Below are positions 26,725 through 35,809 of a DNA stretch of 64,000 nt, piece by piece (position 1 is the stretch's first letter; each line of letters opens with the position of its first letter). The translations under genes and the position numbers were made by a program. The notes under the pieces were generated by a model. The model was given only the letters and a program-made list of their open reading frames with translations, was not told the origin of the DNA and made no database searches. Source of the DNA: Pseudorhodobacter sp. PARRP1 (lineage in GTDB: Bacteria; Pseudomonadota; Alphaproteobacteria; Rhodobacterales; Rhodobacteraceae); contig NKIU01000002.1 of assembly GCA_002256245.1 (NCBI GenBank), positions 310,001-374,000 on the forward strand, written 5' to 3'.

Positions 26725-27747
26725 TTATTTTTGCAGATCGGTCCAGATTGCCGTCATGTATTCCAGCGCCTTGCCCGAGCAGGCGGGCATGAAATGGCCA
26801 GCCGCCTTGAATTCCGCCGGGATGTTGACCTCGGGTGCGGTCGCCATATCGGCGGGCATGAATTCGGTCGAGCCGCTGATGCCGTTGGGGTAACGCGCGA
26901 AGGCCGAGATCAGTGCCGCATTTTCTGGCAGGCTGATGAAGTCGAGGAACTTATACGCCTCATCGACGTTTTTCGCATCGCTCAGCAGGGCCACCGAATC
27001 CATCCACAACGGATAGCCCTCTTTCGGATAACCATAGACCACGTTGGGGTTTTTCAGCCGCGAGCGGAAGGTTTCGCCCGACCAGTTGACGCTTGCCGCC
27101 CAATCACCGTTCGCCATCTTTTCGGTGGTGCCGTAGTCCATCGAGATCCAGTATTGCTTGCCGTTCATCAGCGCATCATGCGCCTTTTTCAGAATTTCGA
27201 CATCTTCGGTGCAGGGCTTTCCGCCCGCCCACATCACCGCAAGGCCAACTATTTCATTCATTTCTGGCACGACGTTGATCTTGCCCTTCAACTCCTCTGG
27301 CGGGTTGAGGAAGATCTCTGATGTGTTCGGATCGCCCTTGTAAACCGAGGTATCGACAGAAATGCCGGTTGTGCCCCATTGCCACGGGATCGTGTAGTTG
27401 CGCCCCTTGTCCCATTCCACATCCATCCATTCGGGTGCGATGTTGCTGTGGTGCGGCAGTTTGGACAGGTCCAGCTTCTGGATCAGGCCCTTTTCGACAT
27501 AAATCTGCACGAAATGCGCCGAAGGCACCACCAGATCAAAGCCCGATCCGCCGGCAGACACTTTGGCCAAGGCGGTGTCGTTGCTGTCGTAATCGGTGAC
27601 CGTCACCTTGATGCCGGTTTCTTTCTCAAACTTTTCCAGCAGTTCAGGCGAGGTGTAATCGCCCCAGTTGAACAGGTTCAACTGGCCTTCGGCAAGGGCG
27701 GGGCTGGCGGTGGTCAGCAACAGGGCGACAAGCAGGGGCTTTTTCAT
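26725..27747 (-). CDS. potF: Polyamine-type ABC transporter substrate-binding protein (paralogue 2)
   Basis: Second periplasmic binding protein of 340 aa, next to and clearly duplicated from or with the 25671-26696 gene. Signal peptide about residues 1-19 (KKPLLVALLLTTASPALA), mature start EGQLNLFNWGDYTSPE. The binding-site zone differs in places: paralogue 1 has SANYVPIWV and HTIPWQWGST where this one has SAHFVQIYV and YTIPWQWGTT. Such differences suggest that the two proteins feed one permease with distinct ligands. It lies 77 bp downstream of the inner permease gene, a gap filled by a 17-bp tandem repeat. Confidence 0.9.
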   Translation of the reverse strand: MKKPLLVALLLTTASPALAEGQLNLFNWGDYTSPELLEKFEKETGIKVTVTDYDSNDTALAKVSAGGSGFDLVVPSAHFVQIYVEKGLIQKLDLSKLPHHSNIAPEWMDVEWDKGRNYTIPWQWGTTGISVDTSVYKGDPNTSEIFLNPPEELKGKINVVPEMNEIVGLAVMWAGGKPCTEDVEILKKAHDALMNGKQYWISMDYGTTEKMANGDWAASVNWSGETFRSRLKNPNVVYGYPKEGYPLWMDSVALLSDAKNVDEAYKFLDFISLPENAALISAFARYPNGISGSTEFMPADMATAPEVNIPAEFKAAGHFMPACSGKALEYMTAIWTDLQK

Positions 27748-27787
27748 GCGGGGGAGGCTCCGATGTTGGGCGTTGATTTTTATCGTT

Positions 27788-27838
27788 GGGTTAGGCGTTT
27801 TTGCGGGTTAGGCGTTTTTGTGGGTCAGTCGTTTTTGC
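27788..27838. repeat. 17-bp tandem repeat, three units, at the potI 3' end
   Basis: Units GGGTTAGGCGTTTTTGC (27788-27804), GGGTTAGGCGTTTTTGT (27805-27821) and GGGTCAGTCGTTTTTGC (27822-27838). Unit 3 contains the stop codon and last codons of the permease gene; units 1 and 2 repeat that gene tail, each with another stop codon. Confidence 0.9.
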
Positions 27839-28628
27839 GGGTCAGCAGGAAGAACGCCGTCAGCAGCACGATGGTCAGCGCCAGCAGCATCGACGAGATG
27901 GCGTTGATCTCAGGCGTAAGCTGGCGGCGCATCTGGCCGAGCATATAGGTGGGCAGGGTGTCTTGGCCGCCGGATTTGGTGAACTCGGTAATCACCACGT
28001 CATCAAGGCTGATCACGAAGGCCAGCATCGCGCCCGCGATCACACCCGGCAGCAGGATCGGCAGGGTGACATGGCGGAAGGTTTGCCACGGGCTTGCGTA
28101 AAGATCGGCGGCGGCGGTTTCCAGCGTCAGATCCATGCCTTCCAGCCGGGCGCGGATCGGCAGATAGGCGAAGGGGATGCAGAAGGCCGCGTGCGCGAAG
28201 ATCACATAGCCGATGCCTTGGATGCCGGTGACTTGTTTCACCATGCCGAACAGGATCAGCAACGACACGGCGGTGACGATCTCGGGCACCATCAAGGGCT
28301 GGTTGATCATCACATAGATGAAGGTCTGGCCTTTGAACGCCTTGCGCCGGGTGGTGCCAAGGGCCGCCATGGTGGCAACAGCGGTCGAGATGACCGCCGC
28401 GCAGACGGCGATCAGCAGAGAGCGCACGGTGGCGTCTTTGACCGCGTCATTGTTCCACGCCTTGATATACCAATCCCACGAAAACCCGCCCCAGATCGCC
28501 ACCGATTGGCTGGCGTTGAATGAATAGGCCACCAGCGTGAGGATCGGCAGATAGAGGGCCACGAACACGATCACCGCCGTGGCGGTGAAGCCGGGCAGGG
28601 TTGAGACGGAGAAGGTTTTAATGGCCAT
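27825..28628 (-). CDS. potI: ABC transporter permease, PotI/PotC-like
   Basis: Inner-membrane permease subunit of the polyamine-type importer, 267 aa. Six hydrophobic helices are visible, with the cytosolic coupling loop EAA-like motif ETAAADLYASPWQTFRHVTL at about residue 165, which contacts the ATPase. The start at 28628 (MAIKTFSVS) follows closely on the end of the upstream permease gene and overlaps it by 11 bp, indicating coupling. The gene ends in a 17-bp tandem repeat that spans its stop. Confidence 0.92.
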   Translation of the reverse strand: MAIKTFSVSTLPGFTATAVIVFVALYLPILTLVAYSFNASQSVAIWGGFSWDWYIKAWNNDAVKDATVRSLLIAVCAAVISTAVATMAALGTTRRKAFKGQTFIYVMINQPLMVPEIVTAVSLLILFGMVKQVTGIQGIGYVIFAHAAFCIPFAYLPIRARLEGMDLTLETAAADLYASPWQTFRHVTLPILLPGVIAGAMLAFVISLDDVVITEFTKSGGQDTLPTYMLGQMRRQLTPEINAISSMLLALTIVLLTAFFLLTRKND

Positions 28629-29529
28629 TCGACACATCCCGGTTGGCGTATTTCACATAGATCAGCAGCGCTGCCGTCACGATGATCAGCAGCGTCAGCG
28701 AGAGTGCTGCCCCCAGGGGCCAGTTGCGACCCTGACCGAATTGCAGATCAATGAAGTTGCCGATCATCATCTGCTTGCCGCCGCCCAGCACGCGCGGGGT
28801 GACGTAAGCCCCCAGCGATGGCACGAACACAAGGATAGACCCCGCAATGATCCCCGGCTTTACAATCGGCAGGATCACCCGGCGCAGCACCTGCATCCGG
28901 CTGGCGTAAAGATCATAGGCGGCCTCAAGCAGGCGCATATCAAAGCGGTCGATGGCGGCAAACAGCGGCAGCACCATCAGCGGCAGATAGACGTAAGCCA
29001 TGCCGATAAACACCGCCGTATCGGTGTAGATGATGCGCAGGGGTTCGGAAATCAGACCCAGCTTGATCAGCACGGTGTTCAGCAAGCCTTCGTTGCGGAT
29101 CACCTCGTTGATCGCATAGGTGCGGATCAACAGGTTGGTCCAGAACGGAATCGTGATCAGAAACAACCAAAGCGCCCGCGATTTGGCGGGCCTTGTGGCG
29201 ATGAACCACGCGGTCGGAAAGCCCACGGCAAAGGTCAGCACCGTGGTCAGGATCGACAGTTTGATCGAGCGCCAGAAGATCGTCACATTGGCGTCGGCCA
29301 GACCATAAGTGTCGTCAAAGATATCCTTGGTCCACAAGATGCCGCGCCAGCCATCCAGCGACAGTTTCCATTCGACATTGCCGTATTGGCCGGGGGCAAG
29401 GAAGGAATAGACCACCACAATCAGCAAGGGCCCGACCGCAAACAGCGTCAGGATCACCAGCGCCGGGGTGGACAGCAGCCAGCCATTTCGGACAGATTGC
29501 GCGGCTTGGGCTTCTTCGGCAGCACTCAT
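28618..29529 (-). CDS. potH: ABC transporter permease, PotH/PotB-like
   Basis: First permease subunit of the importer, 303 aa, with six membrane helices and the coupling loop LLEAAYDLYASRMQVLRRVI near residue 205. The ATG at 29529 is chosen because GGAGG lies 9 bp upstream and the earlier in-frame codons overlap the end of potA. It starts only 4 bp after the potA stop and overlaps potI, so the set potA-potH-potI is a tight operon read on the minus strand. Confidence 0.93.
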   Translation of the reverse strand: MSAAEEAQAAQSVRNGWLLSTPALVILTLFAVGPLLIVVVYSFLAPGQYGNVEWKLSLDGWRGILWTKDIFDDTYGLADANVTIFWRSIKLSILTTVLTFAVGFPTAWFIATRPAKSRALWLFLITIPFWTNLLIRTYAINEVIRNEGLLNTVLIKLGLISEPLRIIYTDTAVFIGMAYVYLPLMVLPLFAAIDRFDMRLLEAAYDLYASRMQVLRRVILPIVKPGIIAGSILVFVPSLGAYVTPRVLGGGKQMMIGNFIDLQFGQGRNWPLGAALSLTLLIIVTAALLIYVKYANRDVSNGH

Positions 29530-29533
29530 GGCG

Positions 29534-30601
29534 TCAATCCTCCAGCACTTGCAAAGAGCCGGGGGTGAAGGTGACACCCACAGTTTGGCCTGCGGCCAAG
29601 GCGGCCTCGCCCGTCACATCCGATACCACGCAGGCCTCGATTTCGGTGCCATCGGCAAGGTGCAGCTGATAGTTCATGTCGGTGCCCATATAGACCACGC
29701 CGCGCACGGTGGCGGGCAGGGTGCCGGGCTCGGCCGTTGGGGTCAGCTTGACCTGTTCGGGGCGCACGGTGACGGTGACCGCCCCCGATTTTGTCGCCGC
29801 AGGGGCGGGCATCTGATAGCCGCCCGCCACAGTCAGCGTGCTGCCGTCCGAGGTGGCGGGCACGAAGTTGGTCTCACCGATGAAGCTTGCGACAAAGCGG
29901 TTCAGGGGCCGGGTGTAGATTTCGCGCGGGGTGCCGACCTGTTGCAGCTTGCCCGCCGACATCACGCCGATGCGGTCCGACATGGTCAGGGCTTCTTCCT
30001 GATCGTGGGTGACGAAGATAAAGGTGATGCCGGTTTCGGTTTGCAGGCGTTTCAATTCGCTTTGCATCTCGCGGCGCAGCTTCAGATCAAGCGCGGAAAG
30101 CGGCTCGTCCAGCAGCAGCACTTTCGGCGATGGTGCCAGCGCCCGGGCAAGCGCCACGCGCTGTTGCTGGCCGCCCGAAAGCTGGCTGGTCTTGCGGCCA
30201 GCCATGGCCTCCAGCTTCACCAGCGCCAGCATCCGGTCCACCGTCGCCTTGACCTCGGCTTTGGGGCGGCCCTGCATTTCCAGACCAAAGCCGATGTTCT
30301 GCGCCACGGTCAGATGCGGAAACAGCGCATAGCTTTGAAACACCGTGTTCACCGGGCGCTTGTTGGGCGGCAGATAGGTGATGTCGGCGCCTTCCAGCAG
30401 GATGGTGCCCGAGGTTGGCATCTCGAACCCGGCGATCAGGCGCAGCAGGGTGGTCTTGCCGCAGCCCGACGGGCCAAGCAGGGTAAAAAACTCGCCCTTG
30501 CGGATTTCGACCGAGACATCGTTCAGGGCGCGGACAGCGTTGTCGCCCTGCCCGAAGGCTTTGACAGCATGACGGGCCTCGACGGCGTTCAGTTGGCTCA
30601 A
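29534..30601 (-). CDS. potA: Polyamine-type ABC transporter ATP-binding protein
   Basis: Cytosolic ATPase subunit that powers the importer, about 355 aa. Walker [10 protein letters not shown] near residue 42, Q-loop in [11 protein letters not shown], signature [15 protein letters not shown], Walker [13 protein letters not shown] and the switch His in [11 protein letters not shown] are all present. Residues after about 240 form the TOBE-type C-terminal domain. The likely start is TTG 30601 ([13 protein letters not shown]), preceded by GGGAGCGAG; the longer ORF begins with unlikely coding sequence. First gene of the potA-H-I-F-F-amidase run. A TATGAT that could be a -10 box lies about 30 bp upstream. 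Confidence 0.93.
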   Translation of the reverse strand: MSQLNAVEARHAVKAFGQGDNAVRALNDVSVEIRKGEFFTLLGPSGCGKTTLLRLIAGFEMPTSGTILLEGADITYLPPNKRPVNTVFQSYALFPHLTVAQNIGFGLEMQGRPKAEVKATVDRMLALVKLEAMAGRKTSQLSGGQQQRVALARALAPSPKVLLLDEPLSALDLKLRREMQSELKRLQTETGITFIFVTHDQEEALTMSDRIGVMSAGKLQQVGTPREIYTRPLNRFVASFIGETNFVPATSDGSTLTVAGGYQMPAPAATKSGAVTVTVRPEQVKLTPTAEPGTLPATVRGVVYMGTDMNYQLHLADGTEIEACVVSDVTGEAALAAGQTVGVTFTPGSLQVLED

Positions 30602-30763
30602 GGTGACTCGCTCCCGTTGGTTTTGATCATATTGGTCCGCTGCAAAGCCTCGGCGCAACATAAACTTCACCCGATCTGCCGAAAGAACGGGCAGTTGCCG
30701 CTTAGGTTGTGCGAATGCCTAACAGGATGGCAGTTTGATAACGCCAGCAAAGGCTTAGACTTT

Positions 30764-32215
30764 TCAAGGCTTAGGCGGGGTGTAAGCCATCGGCGCGCGG
30801 CGGGTGTTCCAAGGGGTTGCCGATTCGATTTCGGCGCACAAAGCGATCAATTCTTCATCGCAGCCAAACGCAGCCGCCAGATGAATCCCGATCGGCAATC
30901 CGCTGGCAGATTGCCCCAACGGCAGCGAGGCTGCGGGTTGGCCGCTGGCGTTGAACACCGCGCAGAACGGCGAATAGGCGAAGATGCCGCCGGGGCCGAT
31001 GCGGTAGTTCACATAATCATCGCGGTTGTGGTGAAAGCGGCCAACGCGGGCGGGTGGCTCGGCCAGCGTGGCTGACAGCAAGATATCGGGGCCGCCCGCG
31101 AAATAGCCGGCCATCTGGCGACCAAAGCTGTGTATCTCGCCCACGGCTTCCAGATAGCGGGTGGGGGGCAGGGTGGCGGCATAGGCCACGGCAGAACGGC
31201 CAATGCCCTCGACCAGATCAGGCGTCAACGCCCGCCTGCCCAACGCCTTCTGGATCGACAGCGCGGTGCCGACGCCGACGATATCGGTCCAGGCCCGCAT
31301 CATCATCGCCACATCTGCGTTGGGGCGACCGGGTTCGACATGGTGGCCAAGGCTTTCCAGCACCGCTGCGGCGTCGCGCACGGCTCGCGCCACTTCCGCG
31401 TCAATCGCCTCGCCGGTGAAGGTGGTATCGCACATCGCCACGCGCAGGCGGCGCGGCGGGCGGCTGATCGCATCGGCATGGCTGCGCGCAAGCGGTGGTG
31501 CGACATAAGGCGCGCCAAGATCGGGGCCAGCGCAGGCGTCCAGCATGATGGCGGTGTCGCGCACCGACCGGGTCAGAAAGCCGTCAATCGCCATGCCAGC
31601 CCAGCCTTCGCCGGAATAGGGGCCATCGGGCAGCCGCGCGCGGGTGGATTTGAAGCCGAACAACCCGCAGCTTGCCGCAGGTATCCGCACCGAACCGCCC
31701 CCATCCGAGCCATGCGCAAACGCCACAATACCCGCCGCCACCGCAGCCCCCGCCCCCCCGGACGAGCCGCCCGAGGTGTGATCCAGATTCCACGGATTGC
31801 GCGTAGGGCCGCCATAAACCGCAGCCTCGGTCACCGCCCCCACACCGCCCTCGGGGCTGGTGGTGCGGCCAAAGTTGACGACGCCGGTGGCGCGTATCCG
31901 CTCCCAAATCGCGGAATCCTGCCGGTAAGTGGTGTTGGCAAGCAGGCGAGAGCCGTTGTGGCCGGGGAAATCCACCGCCTCGCAGCCCAGATCCTTCAGC
32001 AGAAACGGCACGCCGCGAAACGGGCCGCGCGGCAGACCAGCCGCAATCGCGCGGCGGGCGGCATCTTCTTGCAGCATAACCACGGCGTTAAGGGCGGGGT
32101 TGCGCAGCTTCACCGCCGCAAGCGCCGCATCAAGCAATTCGCCCGGCGATACCTCAGCCGATGCCACCAGTGCCGCCAAAGCCGTGGCATCTTGCGCGCC
32201 CAGATCACCGATCAT
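30764..32215 (-). CDS. Amidase, amidase-signature family (second)
   Basis: Amide hydrolase of 483 aa, unrelated in close sequence to the amidase at 24122 but of the same family. Triad residues: Lys in [10 protein letters not shown] near residue 78, Ser in [12 protein letters not shown] and the nucleophilic Ser in [16 protein letters not shown] near residue 155. Start at 32215 is supported by CAGGAGA upstream; the frame before it is Pro/Arg-rich and unlikely to be coding. It ends about 160 bp before the start of potA on the same strand, so it could be part of the same amide or amine utilisation locus, but it may have its own promoter. Confidence 0.9.
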   Translation of the reverse strand: MIGDLGAQDATALAALVASAEVSPGELLDAALAAVKLRNPALNAVVMLQEDAARRAIAAGLPRGPFRGVPFLLKDLGCEAVDFPGHNGSRLLANTTYRQDSAIWERIRATGVVNFGRTTSPEGGVGAVTEAAVYGGPTRNPWNLDHTSGGSSGGAGAAVAAGIVAFAHGSDGGGSVRIPAASCGLFGFKSTRARLPDGPYSGEGWAGMAIDGFLTRSVRDTAIMLDACAGPDLGAPYVAPPLARSHADAISRPPRRLRVAMCDTTFTGEAIDAEVARAVRDAAAVLESLGHHVEPGRPNADVAMMMRAWTDIVGVGTALSIQKALGRRALTPDLVEGIGRSAVAYAATLPPTRYLEAVGEIHSFGRQMAGYFAGGPDILLSATLAEPPARVGRFHHNRDDYVNYRIGPGGIFAYSPFCAVFNASGQPAASLPLGQSASGLPIGIHLAAAFGCDEELIALCAEIESATPWNTRRAPMAYTPPKP

Positions 32216-32300
32216 CACGATTCTCCTGATTGTTTGGTCAAGTTGACGCGGGTTCTGCGCCGGTGTCGCGCCCATCGCGGCAGGCAATGTCGCGAACGGC

Positions 32301-34064
32301 CTATGCCGAAGGCGTGGCGGCACCGCCGGGCGGCAGGTGTCTCGCGATACCGCAGCGCAGCGATTCCACTGTCAGCGGTTTGGTCAGATAGCCGTCCACC
32401 CCCGCCGACAGGTAAAGCGCGCGCCCCGCCGCAGACACATCCGCCGTCATCGCCACCACCGGCAGATGCGGCCCCGGCAAGGCGCGGATTTGCGCCAGCG
32501 TTTCAATGCCGGAAAGGCCGGGCATGTGCAGATCAAGCAGCACCAGATCGGGGCGGCGGGCGACGATGGCCTGCAGCGCGGCCGCACCGCCGTCGGCCTC
32601 TTCGACGCTATGGCCCATGCCACGCAGGTAGGTGGCAGCCACCAACCGGTTGGTGGCGATATCATCAACCACCAGCACATGCTGCCCCGCAACGCTTACC
32701 CGCGGCGCGGGGTCGGGCAGGGCGACGCTGACGGGCCGGATGCACAGGGTTAAGCGGAACAAGGCGCCGATCCGGCTGGGCAAATGCTCCAGATCGCCCT
32801 GCATTTGCTGCGCTATCGCCCGGCTGATCGCCAGCCCAAGGCCCGAGCCCGCTTGCGCACCGGCACCGCGCTGAAACGGCTGGAAGACCAGATCGCGCTC
32901 GTGTTCAGGGATGCCTTGGCCTGTGTCCAAGACGTCAATCTGCAACTGGCCGCTGCCCGCCCCGGCATTCAGATACTGCGGATTGTCGCGATAGCTGACG
33001 GTCAGGGTCGCGCCACCGGTCCAGGTGAATTTCAAGGCGTTCGAGAGCAGGTTCGACAGGCATTGCCGCAAACGCTGAGGATCAAACAGCGCCGTTTCGG
33101 GAAGTTCGGGCGACAGGCGGCCATCGGGCAGGCGCGGGGTGCTAAACTCCAGCTTCAGCCAAAGCCCCGCCTTGGCAAAGACCGGCTGAAACAGCGCAAC
33201 CGTGGCCTCGATCACCTCTTTGGGATGTGCTGCAACCGGGCGCAGCGGCAGTTGATGTGCGTCAATCGCCGACATTTGCAGGATGTCGTCAAGGATCGCC
33301 GCAAGATCCATCGCCGAGTCGACCAGCGTTTGCATCCGCGCCTGTGTCTGCGGGCTTTTGGTGTGCATCAGTTCCACCTCGCCCATCCCGACGATGGCGG
33401 TCAGCGGCGTGCGCAACTCGTGGCTCATCTGCGCCAGAAACAGACCTTTGGCACGGTTGGCCGCATCGGCGCGCACGCCGCGACTGCTGATTTCAAGATG
33501 CAGCGCGTGGTTCGATCCCATGGCGCGCAACGCATAGGCAATCGCCGCCAGCAAGGCGATGCTCGAGGCCAGAAAGCCCAGGCCGTCCTGCCGTTCAAGC
33601 CAGTAAAACCCGTTTCCAAGCAGCGCGATCAGGGTCGCTGCGGCCACCCCGGCCACCCCGAACGGCATATGAATGGCGCGCACGGTGCTGAGTTGAAACA
33701 GCGTCATGCTCAGCAGACCTGCCGCCGCCGCCTTGGCAAACTCGGTGTCTTGCTGCCAGACCAGCACGCAGCACAGGGTATAGGATGCCTCGGTTAGAAA
33801 TACCGCGGCAATCGCGCTGTGGTAACGCTGCGGCTGGCTGACCGGATCAAGACCGCGCATCAACTGAAAGCCAAGCCCTTCCAAAGCGATATCTATGCCC
33901 AGTGCCGCCAGCACAAACCACGGCGGCAGAAACAACGCCATCAAGGCGAAGGCGATAGAGGTGCTGATCAGGCGCGCAGGTTCGACAGATGTAAGCATCT
34001 GCAACTGATTGTTGATCTGCGCTGCGGCATCGGCGCCCGGCATCCATTTCCGCAACATGCGCAT
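32301..34064 (-). CDS. Hybrid sensor histidine kinase/response regulator
   Basis: Membrane-bound kinase of 587 aa. The first about 185 residues are hydrophobic with five or six helices and no recognisable periplasmic sensor, so the input is likely membrane-borne. Next come the dimerisation helix with phosphorylated His in MSHELRTPLTAIVG near residue 214, an ATPase domain with N-box LSNLLSNALKFTW, D-box DTGQGIPE and G-box GSGLGLAIS, and a C-terminal receiver with phospho-Asp in LVLLDLHMPG near residue 508 and Lys in YLTKPL. No output regulator or HPt gene is adjacent. Signal and target unknown. Confidence 0.92.
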   Translation of the reverse strand: MRMLRKWMPGADAAAQINNQLQMLTSVEPARLISTSIAFALMALFLPPWFVLAALGIDIALEGLGFQLMRGLDPVSQPQRYHSAIAAVFLTEASYTLCCVLVWQQDTEFAKAAAAGLLSMTLFQLSTVRAIHMPFGVAGVAAATLIALLGNGFYWLERQDGLGFLASSIALLAAIAYALRAMGSNHALHLEISSRGVRADAANRAKGLFLAQMSHELRTPLTAIVGMGEVELMHTKSPQTQARMQTLVDSAMDLAAILDDILQMSAIDAHQLPLRPVAAHPKEVIEATVALFQPVFAKAGLWLKLEFSTPRLPDGRLSPELPETALFDPQRLRQCLSNLLSNALKFTWTGGATLTVSYRDNPQYLNAGAGSGQLQIDVLDTGQGIPEHERDLVFQPFQRGAGAQAGSGLGLAISRAIAQQMQGDLEHLPSRIGALFRLTLCIRPVSVALPDPAPRVSVAGQHVLVVDDIATNRLVAATYLRGMGHSVEEADGGAAALQAIVARRPDLVLLDLHMPGLSGIETLAQIRALPGPHLPVVAMTADVSAAGRALYLSAGVDGYLTKPLTVESLRCGIARHLPPGGAATPSA

Positions 34065-34135
34065 CGCGCCACATCCCTACACTCGTGTTGGCTTAGCAAA
34101 GATCACCGGCCGTTTGGGGTCAAGGCCAACTGTGC

Positions 34136-34453
34136 TCAGGGTGCGGGTAGCGGCGCGATGGTGATTTCCTGTTGCAGCACCCCCGCAGATGTGAAGACCA
34201 GCAGGCGATTGTCGGTGGTGACCACGCCGATCCAGCCTTTGCCCTGCGTGATCGCGGCGGCGGTGGCCCCGGCAGGCATTTGCAGGCTTGCGGGCAGCGC
34301 GCTCACCATGGCGTTTGCATTCGGCATACGGGTGACAAGCACGGCGACCACGGTTATGACACCGACGATCATGGTGATCATCAGCACGATCACCAAACCT
34401 TTCAGCAAGCGCAGCGAGGGCGGCAAGCCCGGCTCGATCGGAGTGTCAGACAT
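34136..34453 (-). CDS. DUF6476 family membrane protein
   Basis: Protein of 105 aa with one transmembrane segment (about residues 17-40, LVIVLMITMIVGVITVVAVL) and a small hydrophilic C-terminal domain. It matches in pattern the DUF6476 family of Rhodobacterales, whose function is not known. The start is the ATG at 34453, read from the longer frame by the Rhodobacterales-style MSDTPIEPGLPPS opening. The start codon overlaps the divergent pseudouridine synthase start within CATG. Both genes therefore carry their ribosome-binding sites inside each other's coding sequence if these starts are correct. Confidence 0.8.
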   Translation of the reverse strand: MSDTPIEPGLPPSLRLLKGLVIVLMITMIVGVITVVAVLVTRMPNANAMVSALPASLQMPAGATAAAITQGKGWIGVVTTDNRLLVFTSAGVLQQEITIAPLPAP

Positions 34454-35537
34454 GGCGAACCTTTTTGAAGACGAAGACGCTGTGGATGGCGACGAGATGG
34501 CGGGCGGTGCGGCGGGCAATCGTCTGGTTGTGGTGATCGGCGAAGACGCGGCCCCTCGTCTTGATAAGGCGCTTGCGGCGGCTGTGCCAGAGGATGCGGC
34601 ACTTTCCCGCTCGCGCCTGATGAAGATGATCGAAGACGGCGATGTGCTGGCGGGCGGCATCGCTGTGACAAACCCGAAAACCAAGGTGAAACCGGGCGAT
34701 ACCTACACGCTGATCCTCGCCCCCGCCGTGGATGTGGCGACGCTGCCCGAGGACATCGCGCTGAACGTGATCTGGGAAGACGGCGATCTGATCGTGATCG
34801 ACAAGCCTGCGGGCATGGTGGTGCATCCGGCCCCCGGCACGCCTTCGGGCACTTTGGTCAACGCCCTGCTGCATCATTGCGGCGACACGCTGTCGGGCAT
34901 CGGTGGCGAGCGTCGCCCCGGCATCGTGCACCGCATCGACAAAGACACCACGGGCCTGCTGGTGGTCGCCAAATCCGACCGCGCGCATCACGGATTGGCC
35001 GCGCAGTTTGAGGCCCATACCGTCAACCGCCGCTATCTGGCGGTGGTGAACGGGGTGCCGTCGGCCTATGATCCTCGCCTGCGCGGCTTGCAGGGCATCA
35101 GCTTTGAAGCCGGCGGCATCCTGAAAATCGCCACCCACCTAGAGCGTCACAAGACCGACCGCCAGCGTCAGGCCGTGGTCTGGCACTCGGGTCGCCATGC
35201 GGTGACGCGGGCGCGGGTGATGCAGGATTTCCGCGGCGGTGCCGCGCTGATGGAATGTTGGCTAGAAACCGGGCGCACGCACCAGATCCGGGTTCACATG
35301 GCCTATGCCGGGCATGGGCTGATCGGGGACCAGACTTATGGCGGCAAGAAAAAAGTCTCGCCCAAGCTGTTCGGCCCCGACGTGGCCGAGATGGGCAACA
35401 GCTTTCCCCGGCAGGCCCTGCATGCGGCGACACTTGGGTTCACGCATCCGGTGACGGGCGAGACGCTGGAATTCACCTCGCCCTTGCCAGACGACCTGCA
35501 GGCCTTGCTTGCGGCGCTGGGCAGCGGACAGGCTTAG
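34452..35537 (+). CDS. rluD: RluA family pseudouridine synthase (RluD-like)
   Basis: Enzyme that isomerises uridine to pseudouridine in 23S rRNA, 361 aa. An S4-like RNA-binding head spans about residues 25-90 (APRLDKALAAAVPE). The catalytic Asp lies in the signature HRIDKDTTGLLVVAK near residue 165, followed by RRYLAVV and the late motif GRTHQIRVHMA near residue 275. The start at 34452 shares bases with the divergent DUF6476 gene. ATG 34497 is an alternative that removes the overlap and still leaves a full enzyme. It is followed by family-1 repeats and then rpoH. The specific rRNA positions cannot be told. Confidence 0.9.
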   Translation: MANLFEDEDAVDGDEMAGGAAGNRLVVVIGEDAAPRLDKALAAAVPEDAALSRSRLMKMIEDGDVLAGGIAVTNPKTKVKPGDTYTLILAPAVDVATLPEDIALNVIWEDGDLIVIDKPAGMVVHPAPGTPSGTLVNALLHHCGDTLSGIGGERRPGIVHRIDKDTTGLLVVAKSDRAHHGLAAQFEAHTVNRRYLAVVNGVPSAYDPRLRGLQGISFEAGGILKIATHLERHKTDRQRQAVVWHSGRHAVTRARVMQDFRGGAALMECWLETGRTHQIRVHMAYAGHGLIGDQTYGGKKKVSPKLFGPDVAEMGNSFPRQALHAATLGFTHPVTGETLEFTSPLPDDLQALLAALGSGQA

Positions 35538-35626
35538 GGCTTTCACGCTGGCTTAAATATCCCCGCCGAAGGCTCTTGCTGGCAACCACAGAAGCCTCCG
35601 GCGGGGATATTTAGGCAGAGAGGATG
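35536..35626. repeat. Intergenic repeat family 1, copy D (facing pair)
   Basis: Left core AAATATCCCCGCCGAAGGC at 35555-35573 and right core GCCTCCGGCGGGGATATTT at 35594-35612 face each other. Stem arms of 21 bp (35554-35574, 35593-35613) pair with one mismatch. The left flank GGGCTTTCACGCTGGCTT also resembles the flank of decayed copy F at 61087-61118. The right flank GGCAGAGAGGATGA is shared with copy A. It starts at the rluD stop codon and may terminate that gene. Confidence 0.85.
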
Positions 35627-35687
35627 ACCAAAGCGGCTGTGATCTGACATTGCCGTGACCGCAATGTTACAAACCTTTTGCTGCGAT

Positions 35688-35715
35688 GGAACCGGAACCA
35701 TCTTTCGTTAACGAA
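35688..35715 (+). promoter_or_regulatory. Possible regulatory site upstream of rpoH
   Basis: Two direct GGAACC hexamers (35688-35699) precede a perfect palindrome TTCGTTAACGAA (35704-35715). GGAACC resembles the -35 part of ECF sigma promoters and CGTT their -10, but the spacing is shorter than the usual 16-17 bp. Function is inferred only. Confidence 0.35.
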
Positions 35716-35809
35716 GTTATGTTCAGGATGCTTGAAGTCGGCATTTGGCATACATAAATGCGCCTGTCCGGGGGCGAAACTGCACCGGATCAACGAGGGA
35801 GCGTCACAC

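Noticed and set aside
27788-27838. CRISPR-like or phase-variation tract
   Set aside because: Three directly abutting 17-bp units without spacers. The stop codon is present in every unit, so frame change by slippage would have little effect on the permease.
29468-31075. Open frame of 535 codons on the plus strand opposite potA and an amidase
   Set aside because: Antisense shadow; no domain recognised, while the minus strand encodes a full ABC ATPase with Walker motifs.
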